Shown: positions 1 through 7,756 of the stretch, piece by piece
Layout: the number at the start of each line of letters is the position of its first letter
How positions within the stretch are numbered: position 1 is the first letter of the stretch
NCBI GenBank assembly: GCA_007695195.1
Contig: REEG01000175.1
Location: 1 to 64,000, forward strand
Direction of reading: 5' to 3'
Length of the DNA stretch: 64,000 bases
Origin: Gemmatimonadales bacterium
GTDB lineage: Bacteria; Gemmatimonadota; Gemmatimonadetes; Longimicrobiales; Gaopeijiaceae
Notes under the pieces: model-generated
The model's database searches: none
What the model was told of the DNA's origin: nothing
Seen by the model: only the letters and a program-made list of their open reading frames with translations
Translations under genes and position numbers: made by a program

Positions 1-773
1 TCCTGGAAGAGGAGTTCGGCATGATGGCCGAACCCTGGTCCCGGGTCCTGGCCGGAGGGTCCACCGGTGGATGGGAGGCGCTGGCGCTCCAGATCTTCCA
101 TCCCACCTTCTTCGGCGGCGCCTGGTCGTGGTGTCCGGATTCGGTGGACTTCCACGCCTACCAGATCGTGAACATCTACGACGACGAGAACGCCTACGAG
201 CGGGATCGGGGCTGGGTAACGGTAGAGCGTCCGTCGAACCGTCTCCCCGATGGAAACGTCCAGTTCACCATGCGCCAGGAGGGGCACTACGAGCTGGCGG
301 TGGCGGACCGCAGTCGGTCCGGAGGGCAGTGGGCCATCTGGGAGGCGGCGCATGGGCCGGTGGGGGCGGACGGCTACCCGCGGCCCATCTGGGATCACGA
401 GACCGGCGTCATCGACCGGGAGACGGCGGAGTACTGGCGGGAGAACTTCGACCTCCACCATCACCTTAGGGAGAACTGGTCCCGCATCGGAAACGACCTC
501 CGGGGGAAGCTCCACATCGCCACCGGCGACATGGACTCCTACTACCTGGAGCTTGCGGTGTACCGGTTGGAAGAGTTCCTGGGCCAGGCCACCGATCCGC
601 CCGCCGACGCCCGGGTGGAGTACGGCCGGCGCCGACCCCACTGCTGGCTGGGGGAGTCGCCGGAGCGTCCGGGGGAGGAGATCAACTATCGGGAGTTCAT
701 ACTGGAGGTGGGAGCGTACCTGGAGGGGCGGGCGCCGGCCGCAGCGCCCCGGGAGTGGCTCCCAGGGCGTTGA
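1..773 (+). CDS. Esterase-like alpha/beta hydrolase, C-terminal part (5' truncated)
   Basis: The reading frame is open from the window edge (codons begin at base 3) to a TGA at 771-773, so only about 256 C-terminal residues are seen. Near the start is AGGSTGGW, a GxSxG nucleophile elbow. It is followed by a segment mentioning scenes typical of the putative-esterase (Esterase D-like) family: a tryptophan- and aspartate-rich stretch (WSWCPDSVDFHAY) and, later, an HIATGDMDSYYLE segment. The in-frame ATG at 21 lies only eight residues before the nucleophile, so it cannot be the true start. I infer a serine hydrolase acting on an ester or peptide substrate. The substrate and cellular location cannot be told because the N-terminus lies outside the window. 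It converges on the LVIVD gene at 908-2749. Confidence 0.6.
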   Translation, partial: LEEEFGMMAEPWSRVLAGGSTGGWEALALQIFHPTFFGGAWSWCPDSVDFHAYQIVNIYDDENAYERDRGWVTVERPSNRLPDGNVQFTMRQEGHYELAVADRSRSGGQWAIWEAAHGPVGADGYPRPIWDHETGVIDRETAEYWRENFDLHHHLRENWSRIGNDLRGKLHIATGDMDSYYLELAVYRLEEFLGQATDPPADARVEYGRRRPHCWLGESPERPGEEINYREFILEVGAYLEGRAPAAAPREWLPGR

Positions 774-796
774 CGGGGACCCCGAAGCTCACCGCC

Positions 797-873
797 GACC
801 GACCCCGAGGACCCGGACCCGGTCGGTCGTAGCGGTACGAAATGAGGCCCCGAACCAAGCGGTCCGGGGCCTC
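797..873. terminator. Convergent terminator region with two hairpins
   Basis: Between the converging genes ending at 773 (plus) and 908 (minus) lie two inverted repeats. GACCGACC at 797-804 pairs with 821-828 across a 16-base loop. GAGGCCCCG at 844-852 pairs perfectly with CGGGGCCTC at 865-873. The second, read on the minus strand, is followed by ATTTCG, a weak T-rich end. Their position suggests they end transcription from both sides. Confidence 0.5.
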
Positions 874-907
874 GGGTACTTCCACGCTTACTTCAGGGGC
901 CAGGGTC

Positions 908-2749
908 CTACTGGACCGATGCCGCCCCGGCGATCTCCAGAAGCGATCCGGCCAGGGCCCGGATACGGGCCTCGTCGCCTGAGGCCTCACCGGTGGAGAT
1001 GCGACGGGCGTCGGCCCAGAGCCCCACTGCCAGATCGGAGAGAGCCGACCGCTGGGCCGTGCCGCTCAAGCCCTCGGCCCGGTCCATCTCGGCGCGCACG
1101 GCGGCCAGGCGCTGAGCCGGGAGTCCGTCGTGGCGGGCAAGCTGGTCGAAGAAGGCCCGGGCCACCACCATCTCCGCCGGCCAGGTCATGTAGGGCTGGT
1201 GCTGGGGGTTGAACTCGTGGAACCGCACGAGCTTCGCCGCCTCCAGCTCCGCCTCGGTGAGGTGCTCGTTGGGCTCCAACTCCAGGATGTCCAGCCCCCG
1301 GGCGATCTCGGCTCCGTAGATCCGCCCATTCCACCAATACGCCGACCAGTGGCCACCGGTGAAGAGCTGCTCATCGTCCAGGGGACCCCGATCGAAGTAC
1401 GCGATTTCGAAGGGATTCGACGGGTCGGTGAAGTCGAAGACCGAGATCCCACCCTGGTACCAGGCCTGCACCTTGATGTCCCGGCCCGGGACCGGCACCA
1501 GCGAGCCGTTGTGGGCCACGCAGTTCTCCGTATCCGTCTGGGGAACCGGCAGCTTGTAGTAGCTGGTCCGGTGCATGCGCCCGTTCCGGATGGAGAAGAT
1601 GGCGTTGGCGCCCCACTCGGGACGGTCCGTGGCCCGGCAGCGAGGCGAGGTGCCGCCACCCCACTCGTCGGTGAAGATCACCGTCGTCCCGTCGTTGTTG
1701 AAGGTGGCCGAATGCCAGTAGGCGAAGTTCTCGTCGATCACCTCGTCCATGCGGACCGGGTTCACCGGATCCGAAATGTCGAAGAGGATGCCGTTCCCCG
1801 AGCAGGCTCCGGCGGCGATGCCCAGGTGGGGGTAGATGGTGATGTCGTGGCAGTGGTTCGTGGGCGCTGAGCGCTGCGTGTCCTCACCGTGGGGACCACC
1901 GGGCCAGAGACCCGCCACGTCGCCGGTGGCCCGGTCCGCAAAGACCCTGGGCTGGCTGACAATGGCGGCATTCTCCGGAGCCGCCAGGGGCACCCGGATC
2001 ACCTCGATGCGGAAGAGGGAGGTGAGATCCTCCACCTCATCGGGACCCCGGGGCTCACACCCTTCCAACTCGTCACCGGACCGGACGCCGGCGGCGCCGG
2101 AGTTGTAGACGTAGATGTGGTCCGGGTCGTTGGCGTCTTCCAGGAGGGTGTGGGTATGGGATCCCCGGCATGTCTGGACTGCCGCTACTTGCTGAGGCGT
2201 ATCCAGGTTGCTGATGTCGAAGATCCGGATCCCCCGGAACCGCTCGGGATTGACCGGGCCCGGTGCTCCTTCGGGTCCGCAGTCGATGCGGCCCCGGGTC
2301 TGCTCCACCGACATGAAGACCAGGTCGCCGTAGATGGAGACGTCGCCCTGTCCGCCTGGACAGGAGACGGACGAACGCAGGACCGGGTTGGCGGGGTCCG
2401 AAACGTCGTAGATCATGAACCCGCTGAAGTTGCCCACCACCACCAGGTCGCCCTGAAAGGCCAGATCCGAATTGGCCACATTCAGGTTACCCAGATTCTC
2501 GCCGTCGTAGAAGCCGTCGGGACGGGGCGTATTGGAGAGGAGTCGCATGTTCCATGCCGCCTCTTCCGCATCCATCCACCCGGCCGACAGCCCGATCCTG
2601 GGATCGGACTGGTCCCACCAGATCTCCTGGGTTTCCTGTGCCTCACCCGACGAAGGGAGGGTCAGGATCGCGACCATGGTCATGGCCAGGGGGAGGGCGG
2701 CGAGGCGGGCGATGCCGCTCCGGCGCTCATACGAATGTCGTTCGTTCAT
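908..2749 (-). CDS. Exported LVIVD-repeat beta-propeller protein (copy 1)
   Basis: The 613-residue product has a Sec signal peptide (cleavage near GEA-QE, about residue 37). LVIVD-type repeats follow, for example LVVVGNFSGFMIYDVSD and a later ISVFDFTDPSNPFEI, which are expected to build a seven-bladed propeller. Conserved blocks include TNHCHDITIYPH, HSATFNNDGTTVIF and TDEWGGG. A helical C-terminal tail of about 100 residues follows the propeller. The function is unknown; it is probably periplasmic or surface-located. The start at 2749 was preferred over an in-frame ATG at 2761 because GAGG lies six bases upstream of it. It is the last gene of a four-gene minus-strand array in which the same pair (DUF305 then LVIVD) occurs twice; copy 2 is at 3882-5717. 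Histidines and acidic residues in the conserved blocks could bind metal, but this is inference. Confidence 0.8.
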   Translation of the reverse strand: MNERHSYERRSGIARLAALPLAMTMVAILTLPSSGEAQETQEIWWDQSDPRIGLSAGWMDAEEAAWNMRLLSNTPRPDGFYDGENLGNLNVANSDLAFQGDLVVVGNFSGFMIYDVSDPANPVLRSSVSCPGGQGDVSIYGDLVFMSVEQTRGRIDCGPEGAPGPVNPERFRGIRIFDISNLDTPQQVAAVQTCRGSHTHTLLEDANDPDHIYVYNSGAAGVRSGDELEGCEPRGPDEVEDLTSLFRIEVIRVPLAAPENAAIVSQPRVFADRATGDVAGLWPGGPHGEDTQRSAPTNHCHDITIYPHLGIAAGACSGNGILFDISDPVNPVRMDEVIDENFAYWHSATFNNDGTTVIFTDEWGGGTSPRCRATDRPEWGANAIFSIRNGRMHRTSYYKLPVPQTDTENCVAHNGSLVPVPGRDIKVQAWYQGGISVFDFTDPSNPFEIAYFDRGPLDDEQLFTGGHWSAYWWNGRIYGAEIARGLDILELEPNEHLTEAELEAAKLVRFHEFNPQHQPYMTWPAEMVVARAFFDQLARHDGLPAQRLAAVRAEMDRAEGLSGTAQRSALSDLAVGLWADARRISTGEASGDEARIRALAGSLLEIAGAASVQ

Positions 2750-2843
2750 TCCGGACCTCATAAGGAAGGGTATGTTCCAGTGGCAGAGGGTGGCCAGGGC
2801 CGGCCCCTCCGCGTTCCGCGTTGTTCCCGGGCAAGGGCCGGGT

Positions 2844-2886
2844 TCATCTGAGTCCCGGCAGAGCCCGGGTCATCTGAGTCCCGGCA
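2844..2886. repeat. 17-bp direct repeat in the spacer
   Basis: TCATCTGAGTCCCGGCA occurs at 2844-2860 and again at 2870-2886, a 26-bp period. It lies in the spacer between the DUF305 gene (ending 2889) and the downstream LVIVD start (2749). It could be a duplicated operator or simply replication slippage. Confidence 0.6.
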
Positions 2887-2888
2887 TC

Positions 2889-3716
2889 TCAGGATCCCCG
2901 GGCCAGCATCTGCCGCATGCGCTCGATCTCGATGACCTGGTCCGACTCCACGTGGGCGGCGAATCCGAAGATCTCGCCCTCCTGGCCTCCCGCGTCGGAG
3001 GCGAAGAGTTCATGGACCATCTGCACCGCTCCTTCGTGGTGGTAAATCATGAACTCGAGAAAAAGGCGGTCGAACTCCTGGCCGGTCGAGGCCGCCAGGG
3101 ACTCCATCTGGGCGGGAGTCAACATCCCCGCCATCCCGGCGTGGTCATGCCCCATGACGTGGTCAGGCTCCCCATGGTCATGGTCCGGGTCCGGGTCATG
3201 GTGGTGATGGTGGGCGTGGTGCCCATGCCCGTCGTGGTCATGGGCATGACCGTGATCCCCGTGCGGATCTCCGGCCAGAAGCCGCCCTGTGGCCAGGTCC
3301 ACCGGCGGAGCCCACTCTCCCCGATCCTCGAGCCAGCGCCGCATGAGCTCGATCTCGTCGGCCTGGGAGGCCTGGATGCGCCGGGCCAGCATGGCCACAT
3401 CGTCGCGGACGCTGCGCTCGGGCACTAGAGCCGTCATCTCCAGCGCCTGGGCGTGGTGGGCGATCATCATCTGCATGAAGTGCACATCATCGGCGGTGTG
3501 GGCCAGAAGCCCCAGCGCCTGGCCGGGTCGGGTGGCGACGGTCCTGCCGTCGGCCCCGGGGGCTCCCGGCTGGAAGGTCGTCGCTGTCGCCGGAGTGCCG
3601 GACCCGGAAACGGGTGTGCCCGGCGCCGGTCCGGCGGCACACCCCGAGGAGATGAAGAGGAGGCCGGCGGCGAGAGGCCAGGCCCTGAGGAGGGCGTGGG
3701 GGCGAGATGGGATCAT
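2889..3716 (-). CDS. DUF305 lipoprotein with His-rich insertion (copy a)
   Basis: This 275-residue lipoprotein has a signal peptide ending in the lipobox FISSGC (Cys26). The DUF305 fold, a ferritin-like helical domain, is recognisable from two copies of its hallmark: FMQMMIAHHAQAL (residues 80-92) and FMIYHHEGAVQM (about 222-233). Between them, residues 150-193 form a His/Asp/Gly-rich insertion likely to bind divalent metal. Some DUF305 proteins, such as cyanobacterial CopM, bind copper or silver, so a periplasmic metal-scavenging role is reasonable but inferred. The ATG at 3716 was chosen because the signal peptide begins directly there; an upstream in-frame start would add 45 residues of low-complexity sequence. 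The LVIVD copy 1 gene lies 139 bases downstream, and a homologous DUF305 gene is at 5761-6471. Confidence 0.85.
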   Translation of the reverse strand: MIPSRPHALLRAWPLAAGLLFISSGCAAGPAPGTPVSGSGTPATATTFQPGAPGADGRTVATRPGQALGLLAHTADDVHFMQMMIAHHAQALEMTALVPERSVRDDVAMLARRIQASQADEIELMRRWLEDRGEWAPPVDLATGRLLAGDPHGDHGHAHDHDGHGHHAHHHHHDPDPDHDHGEPDHVMGHDHAGMAGMLTPAQMESLAASTGQEFDRLFLEFMIYHHEGAVQMVHELFASDAGGQEGEIFGFAAHVESDQVIEIERMRQMLARGS

Positions 3717-3749
3717 GGGCGCAAATGGGAAAGGACACCGTAACCGGGA

Positions 3750-3784
3750 CCTTCCCCCTCGACCGCACCGGTCGAGGGGGAAGG
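3750..3784. terminator. Perfect 16-bp inverted repeat between the two modules
   Basis: Bases 3750-3765 are the exact reverse complement of 3769-3784, with a three-base loop (CAC). The repeat lies between the stop of LVIVD copy 2 (3882) and the start of the copy-a DUF305 gene (3716). No T-run follows on either strand, so it may be a rho-independent-like terminator, an mRNA-stabilising hairpin or a protein-binding palindrome that separates the modules. Confidence 0.6.
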
Positions 3785-3881
3785 GATGAAGACCGCTACT
3801 GTGTCCATACTCCGGCCAGGGGCGCTGCGATCCCGCCGGCAAGCCCCGCAACCGGAGGCGGCCCCTGTCCGGGACGGCGGC

Positions 3882-5717
3882 TTACATGGCGGTGGCCACA
3901 TCCAGGAGGCCACCGGCCAGGCGACGGACGCGCGTCTCATCACCGGCAACCTCTCCCGTGCTGATGCGACGGGCGTCGGACCACAGCCCGGTGGCCAACT
4001 CACCCAGCGCCGTACGCTTCGCGGCACCGTCAGCCATGGCGTCGATGCGGTCCATCTCCCGGGCGATCTCGCCCAGGCGCGCGGCGGACAGCCCCTGGTG
4101 GCGCTCCAACTGGTCGAAGTAGGCCCGGGCAACAACGAACTCGGGGGGCCAGATCACCCGCGGCTGCATCTGCGGGTTGAATTCGTCGAAGTGGATGAGG
4201 TTGGCCGCGGCGATCTCATTGGCCGAGAGGTGCTCGCTGGGGGTGAGTTCGAGGACGTCGAATCCCCGGGAGATCTCGGAGCCGTAGATGAAGCCGTTGT
4301 GCCAGTAGGTGGACCAGTACCCGCCCGTGAAGAGCTGCTCGTCACTCAGGGGGCCCCGATCGAAGAAGGCGATCTCGTAGGCGTTGGAGGGGTCGGTGAA
4401 GTCGAAGACCGAGACGCCTCCCTGATACCAGGCCTGCACCTTGATGTCCCGACCGGGGACCGGCACCAGCGACCCGTTGTGGGCCACACAGTTCTCGGTT
4501 TCCGTCTGGGGAGCGGGAAGCTTGTAGTACCCGGCGTGGCGCATCCGACCGCCTTCCACGGTGAAGAAGGTGTTGGCCCCCCACTCGGGGAGGTCGGTGG
4601 CCAGGCAGCGCGGCTGGCCGCCGCCGCCCCATTCGTCGGTGAAGATGACGGTGGTCCCGTCGTTGTTGAAGGTGGCCGAGTGCCAGTAGGCGAAGTTCGG
4701 ATCCACCACCTCATGAATCCGCCGGGGAACCGCCGGATTGCTGATATCGAAGAGGATCCCGTTCCCGGAGCAAGCGCCGGCCGCGAGCCCGATCTCCGGG
4801 TAGGCGGTGATGTCGTGACACTGGTTGGTGTCCCGGGTGGTCTGGGTTCCCTCGCCGTGGTCCCCGCCGGTCCAGAGGCCGGCGATGGTGCCTTCCTCCA
4901 CATCGGCGAAGACCCGGGGCGAGTCGATGAGCTCGGCGTTCTGCGGGGCCGACAGCGGCACCCGGATCACGTCGATGCTCCAGTACGACGTGGTGGGATC
5001 TTCGGGATCCCGCACGTTGACGCACCCTTCCATCTCCTCGCCGGACCGGGCCACGCTGGTGCCCGAGTTGTAGACGTACAGCGTCTCGGGATCGTTCAGG
5101 TCCTCCACCAGCGTATGGGTGTGGGACCCCCGGCAGGTCTGGACCGCGGCGATCTGCACCGGGTTGGCGAAGTCGCTCATGTCGAAGATCCGCACGCCCC
5201 GGAACCGCTCCGCCGACACCGCTTCCTCGATGCCCTGGTCACCGCAGTCCAGCCGGCCCCGGGTCTCCTGCGCCGACATGAACACCAGATTCCCGTAGAC
5301 CGAGATGTCTCCCTGACCACCGGCACACTCCACCGACGCCACCAGCACCGGATTCCGGGGGTCGGTGATGTCGTAGACGTTGAAGCCGTGGTAGTTGCCC
5401 ACGTACGCCAGTCCGTCCTGGAAGCCGATGTCGGTGTTGGAGAAGCGACCGTCACCCGGGGTTTCAGGGTTGTAGAACCCCTCGGGCCTGGGGGTGAAGG
5501 AGAGGAGCTCCATATTCCAGGAGGCGGATTCGGCGTCCATCCATCCGGCGCCCAGGCCGATCCGGGGATCGTCCGGTCCTCCGGGAGTGAAGGCCGACTG
5601 GGCCTCCAGGGACGAGGCACCGGCCAGAAGGACCGCGGTAAGCACCATGGCGGGCACCGCGGTTACGGGCCGTGATCGCCGTCGGGTGGGTTCGGTGTGC
5701 GGGGTCAGTCGTGTCAT
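3882..5717 (-). CDS. Exported LVIVD-repeat beta-propeller protein (copy 2)
   Basis: The 611-residue product is a close paralogue of the protein at 908-2749. It shares the mature N-terminus (DPRIGLGAGWMDAES), the CHDIT, HSATFNNDGTTVIF and TDEWGGGG blocks, and the helical tail. The signal peptide runs from MTRLTPHT to SLEAQ. The ATG at 5717 was preferred because the upstream in-frame extension overlaps the DUF305 gene and reads as its antisense shadow. Propeller repeats include LAYVGNYHGFNVYDITD. The DUF305 copy-b gene ends 43 bases upstream, so the two are probably co-transcribed. Codon use resembles its neighbours, so duplication within the genome is more likely than recent import. The function is unknown. 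Confidence 0.8.
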   Translation of the reverse strand: MTRLTPHTEPTRRRSRPVTAVPAMVLTAVLLAGASSLEAQSAFTPGGPDDPRIGLGAGWMDAESASWNMELLSFTPRPEGFYNPETPGDGRFSNTDIGFQDGLAYVGNYHGFNVYDITDPRNPVLVASVECAGGQGDISVYGNLVFMSAQETRGRLDCGDQGIEEAVSAERFRGVRIFDMSDFANPVQIAAVQTCRGSHTHTLVEDLNDPETLYVYNSGTSVARSGEEMEGCVNVRDPEDPTTSYWSIDVIRVPLSAPQNAELIDSPRVFADVEEGTIAGLWTGGDHGEGTQTTRDTNQCHDITAYPEIGLAAGACSGNGILFDISNPAVPRRIHEVVDPNFAYWHSATFNNDGTTVIFTDEWGGGGQPRCLATDLPEWGANTFFTVEGGRMRHAGYYKLPAPQTETENCVAHNGSLVPVPGRDIKVQAWYQGGVSVFDFTDPSNAYEIAFFDRGPLSDEQLFTGGYWSTYWHNGFIYGSEISRGFDVLELTPSEHLSANEIAAANLIHFDEFNPQMQPRVIWPPEFVVARAYFDQLERHQGLSAARLGEIAREMDRIDAMADGAAKRTALGELATGLWSDARRISTGEVAGDETRVRRLAGGLLDVATAM

Positions 5718-5760
5718 GGGTTCCAGGGAAGGAGGGTTGAGGGGCGGAAGAGCCCGGCTA

Positions 5761-6471
5761 TCAATTGGTTTCCCGGAGAAGCCGAAGCATCCGGACGATC
5801 TCCATGCGCTGATCGCTGTCCACGTGGGAAGCAAACTGGAAGATGTCCGACTCCTGTCCGGCGCCCGGTGTGGCGAAGAGATCTTCCACCATGATGAGGG
5901 CACCCTCGTGGTGGAAGATCATGAACTGCAGAAAGAGGCGTTCGAACTCGGCTCCGTGGGATGCGGCGAGGCGATCCAACTCCTCATCGGTGAGCATCCC
6001 CGCCATCTCCGAGTGATCGTGGTGGCCGTGATCCCCGTGATGGGCGTGCTCCTCCTCATGGTGGCCATGATGGTGCTCATGGTCCGCGTGGTCCGCGTGG
6101 TCCCCATGGTCCCCATGCTCTGCGTGATCCTCTTCCAATGGGTCGTAGAGGCGAACCTCGGGGATCTCTTCCCCACGCTCCTCGAGCCACCGGGTCATGA
6201 TTCGGATCTCGTCGTCCTGGGACCGGTCAATGCGCTGCGCCAGAAGCCGAAGCTCCCGCCGGTCCGTCCGTTCGTCCACCATCCGCGCCATGATCAGGGC
6301 CTGGGCGTGGTGATGGATCATGTCCTGCATGAAGCGGACGTCTGCGGAATGATACGGGGCGCCGGTGGCCGGGAACTGGGCCGACGCCGTTCCCGGGAGA
6401 AAGGCCGGCAACAGGACCAGGGCCGCCAGAACCGGAAGGGTTCGGAGGGGGTGGGGGAGGGAGGGACCCAT
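5761..6471 (-). CDS. DUF305 protein with His-rich insertion (copy b)
   Basis: This 236-residue exported protein has a cleavable signal peptide (GTASA-QF, about residue 31) instead of the lipobox seen in copy a. It shows both DUF305 hallmarks: FMQDMIHHHAQALIMA (residues 48-63) and FMIFHHEGALIM (183-194). A His/Glu/Asp-rich stretch occupies residues 115-153 between them. The insertion differs in sequence from that of copy a although the flanking helices are alike, as expected if only metal-binding composition is selected. The ATG at 6471 directly precedes the signal peptide; an alternative at 6534 would add 21 residues. It is the first gene of the array. A role in copper, silver or other metal binding is inferred from the family. 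Confidence 0.85.
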   Translation of the reverse strand: MGPSLPHPLRTLPVLAALVLLPAFLPGTASAQFPATGAPYHSADVRFMQDMIHHHAQALIMARMVDERTDRRELRLLAQRIDRSQDDEIRIMTRWLEERGEEIPEVRLYDPLEEDHAEHGDHGDHADHADHEHHHGHHEEEHAHHGDHGHHDHSEMAGMLTDEELDRLAASHGAEFERLFLQFMIFHHEGALIMVEDLFATPGAGQESDIFQFASHVDSDQRMEIVRMLRLLRETN

Positions 6472-6565
6472 GACGCTCCGGGAAGCCTTCCCATAGCGCA
6501 CCGGGCCCCGGGTACCTGCCGGGACCTTGAACATGCGAACACATCTCCGTTGGAGTCAGCCGGTA

Positions 6566-6594
6566 CACATACGCGCCGGCGCCCCGTTTCGCAA
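6566..6594 (-). promoter_or_regulatory. Candidate sigma-70-type promoter for the DUF305/LVIVD array
   Basis: On the minus strand TTGCGA (6589-6594) and TATGTG (6566-6571) are separated by 17 bases. The match to TTGACA/TATAAT is partial (4/6 and 3/6). It lies 95 bases before the start at 6471, where a promoter for the array is expected. Confidence 0.28.
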
Positions 6595-6605
6595 GCCGAG
6601 CCCCC

Positions 6606-6642
6606 GGGTCCCCGCCTGCCCCCGCCGGTCAGGCGGGAACCC
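6606..6642 (-). terminator. Hairpin downstream of the gene at 6656-7579
   Basis: CCCGCCTG (6611-6618) pairs with CAGGCGGG (6630-6637), extended by GGGT/ACCC across a one-base bulge. It follows the stop at 6656 on the minus strand. No T-run follows, so termination is only likely from position. Confidence 0.4.
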
Positions 6643-6655
6643 GGTAAACAGGAGA

Positions 6656-7579
6656 TCAGCGCATTTCGCCTGGCGGTCCGGCATTCACCTGGAGGTCCAG
6701 CACCTTCAACTCGATCTGGATGCGCTCTCCGGAGAGGGCACCCTCCAGCATCCGGATCTGGTCACCCATCATCTGCTCCATCATGGCCCGCTGGGCTTCC
6801 GGCATGACCTCGAGCTGTCGCCGAAGTTCGTCGAGACCGGCCCGGGCCTGCGCCACCTCATCGGCAGAGAGACCGGCCTGCGCCAGGTCCACCTCGAGGA
6901 CCGAGAGGAAGGGGTGCAGGTAGCCATTCACCTCCCGGTAATCGGAGAAGCGCGCTTCCACGGCGACGGGTCTGCGCTCTCCCCCATCCACCACCTCTCC
7001 TTCCAGCCACATGTGAAGGGGGATGTGTCGGTCCTGCTCGAGCTCCAGCCGGATGCTCCGGGGGTGGAAGGGCGTGTCATCGCCGGGGAGGGTGGCGTCC
7101 CAGGTCAGGCCCTCGAAATCCGTGAGCGACATCTGCCAGGTGGCGCGTCCCTCCACCGAACCGCTCCCGTCCAGGGTCCATCGCTCCAGGGCGTCACCGA
7201 ACAGGCCGGCGGGATCGGACCAGAGCTCTCCGGTCACATCGCCGGGGTCCATGCCTCCCGGGATCCCCGCCGCATCCACGGACCGGCTCCGGAGCACGGG
7301 GCGACCATCCACCATCTCCTTCTCCATGAAGACGACGGAGGGGAAGCCCAGCACCTCCTGCCGGATGGTGAGGTCATCCACGCCGCTCAGGCGTGCTTCA
7401 TGGGCGGCGAGCGCCCGTTCCAGGATATCGCTGGGGGCCTGAGCCGCTACGGCTCCCGGGACGGCAACCACGCCCAGGAGCACGAGACCCACTCCGAAAC
7501 CGCCGGCGGGGGCGAGGGCTGGGAAAACCCGTGGGAGGCGACGGCCCACAGCGCTGGACATCAAAGACGGAGAAGGCAT
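6656..7579 (-). CDS. Exported protein of unknown function, possibly LolA-like fold
   Basis: The 307-residue product has a signal peptide ending near AVAAQ (about residue 46). The mature part has alternating short beta-strand-like stretches (LGFPSVVFMEKEMVDG, WQMSLTDFEGLTW, HIPLHMWLEGEVV). A methionine/glutamine-rich helical end follows (MPEAQRAMMEQMMGDQ). The arrangement is reminiscent of lipoprotein-carrier-like exported proteins that have an outer-membrane-lipoprotein-sorting type sheet, but I do not recognise the family with certainty. The start at 7579 gives a long n-region; an ATG at 7561 is a good alternative. It lies downstream of the lipoprotein gene at 7757-8935 on the same strand, about 180 bases apart. 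Confidence 0.6.
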   Translation of the reverse strand: MPSPSLMSSAVGRRLPRVFPALAPAGGFGVGLVLLGVVAVPGAVAAQAPSDILERALAAHEARLSGVDDLTIRQEVLGFPSVVFMEKEMVDGRPVLRSRSVDAAGIPGGMDPGDVTGELWSDPAGLFGDALERWTLDGSGSVEGRATWQMSLTDFEGLTWDATLPGDDTPFHPRSIRLELEQDRHIPLHMWLEGEVVDGGERRPVAVEARFSDYREVNGYLHPFLSVLEVDLAQAGLSADEVAQARAGLDELRRQLEVMPEAQRAMMEQMMGDQIRMLEGALSGERIQIELKVLDLQVNAGPPGEMR

Positions 7580-7756
7580 CACGAACGATCCTCGGAAGAA
7601 GGGCGGGGAGTCCTTTCCCACTCACCTGACACGGGCCGGCCGGGCAGGCCGGGGCCTGCAAGCAGCATCCCGGGGGAAGCGAACTCCCTTGGAGAACTTG
7701 GACCAGATGCCGGGTTCTATGCTTCCGGACCCGGGAAGGATCCCGAAGGGGTTTCC

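Noticed and set aside
3119-3400. A Met/Thr-rich frame inside the DUF305 His-rich region
   Set aside because: It is a frame-shifted reading of the His/Asp codon repeats (CAT/GAC) and has no independent start signal.
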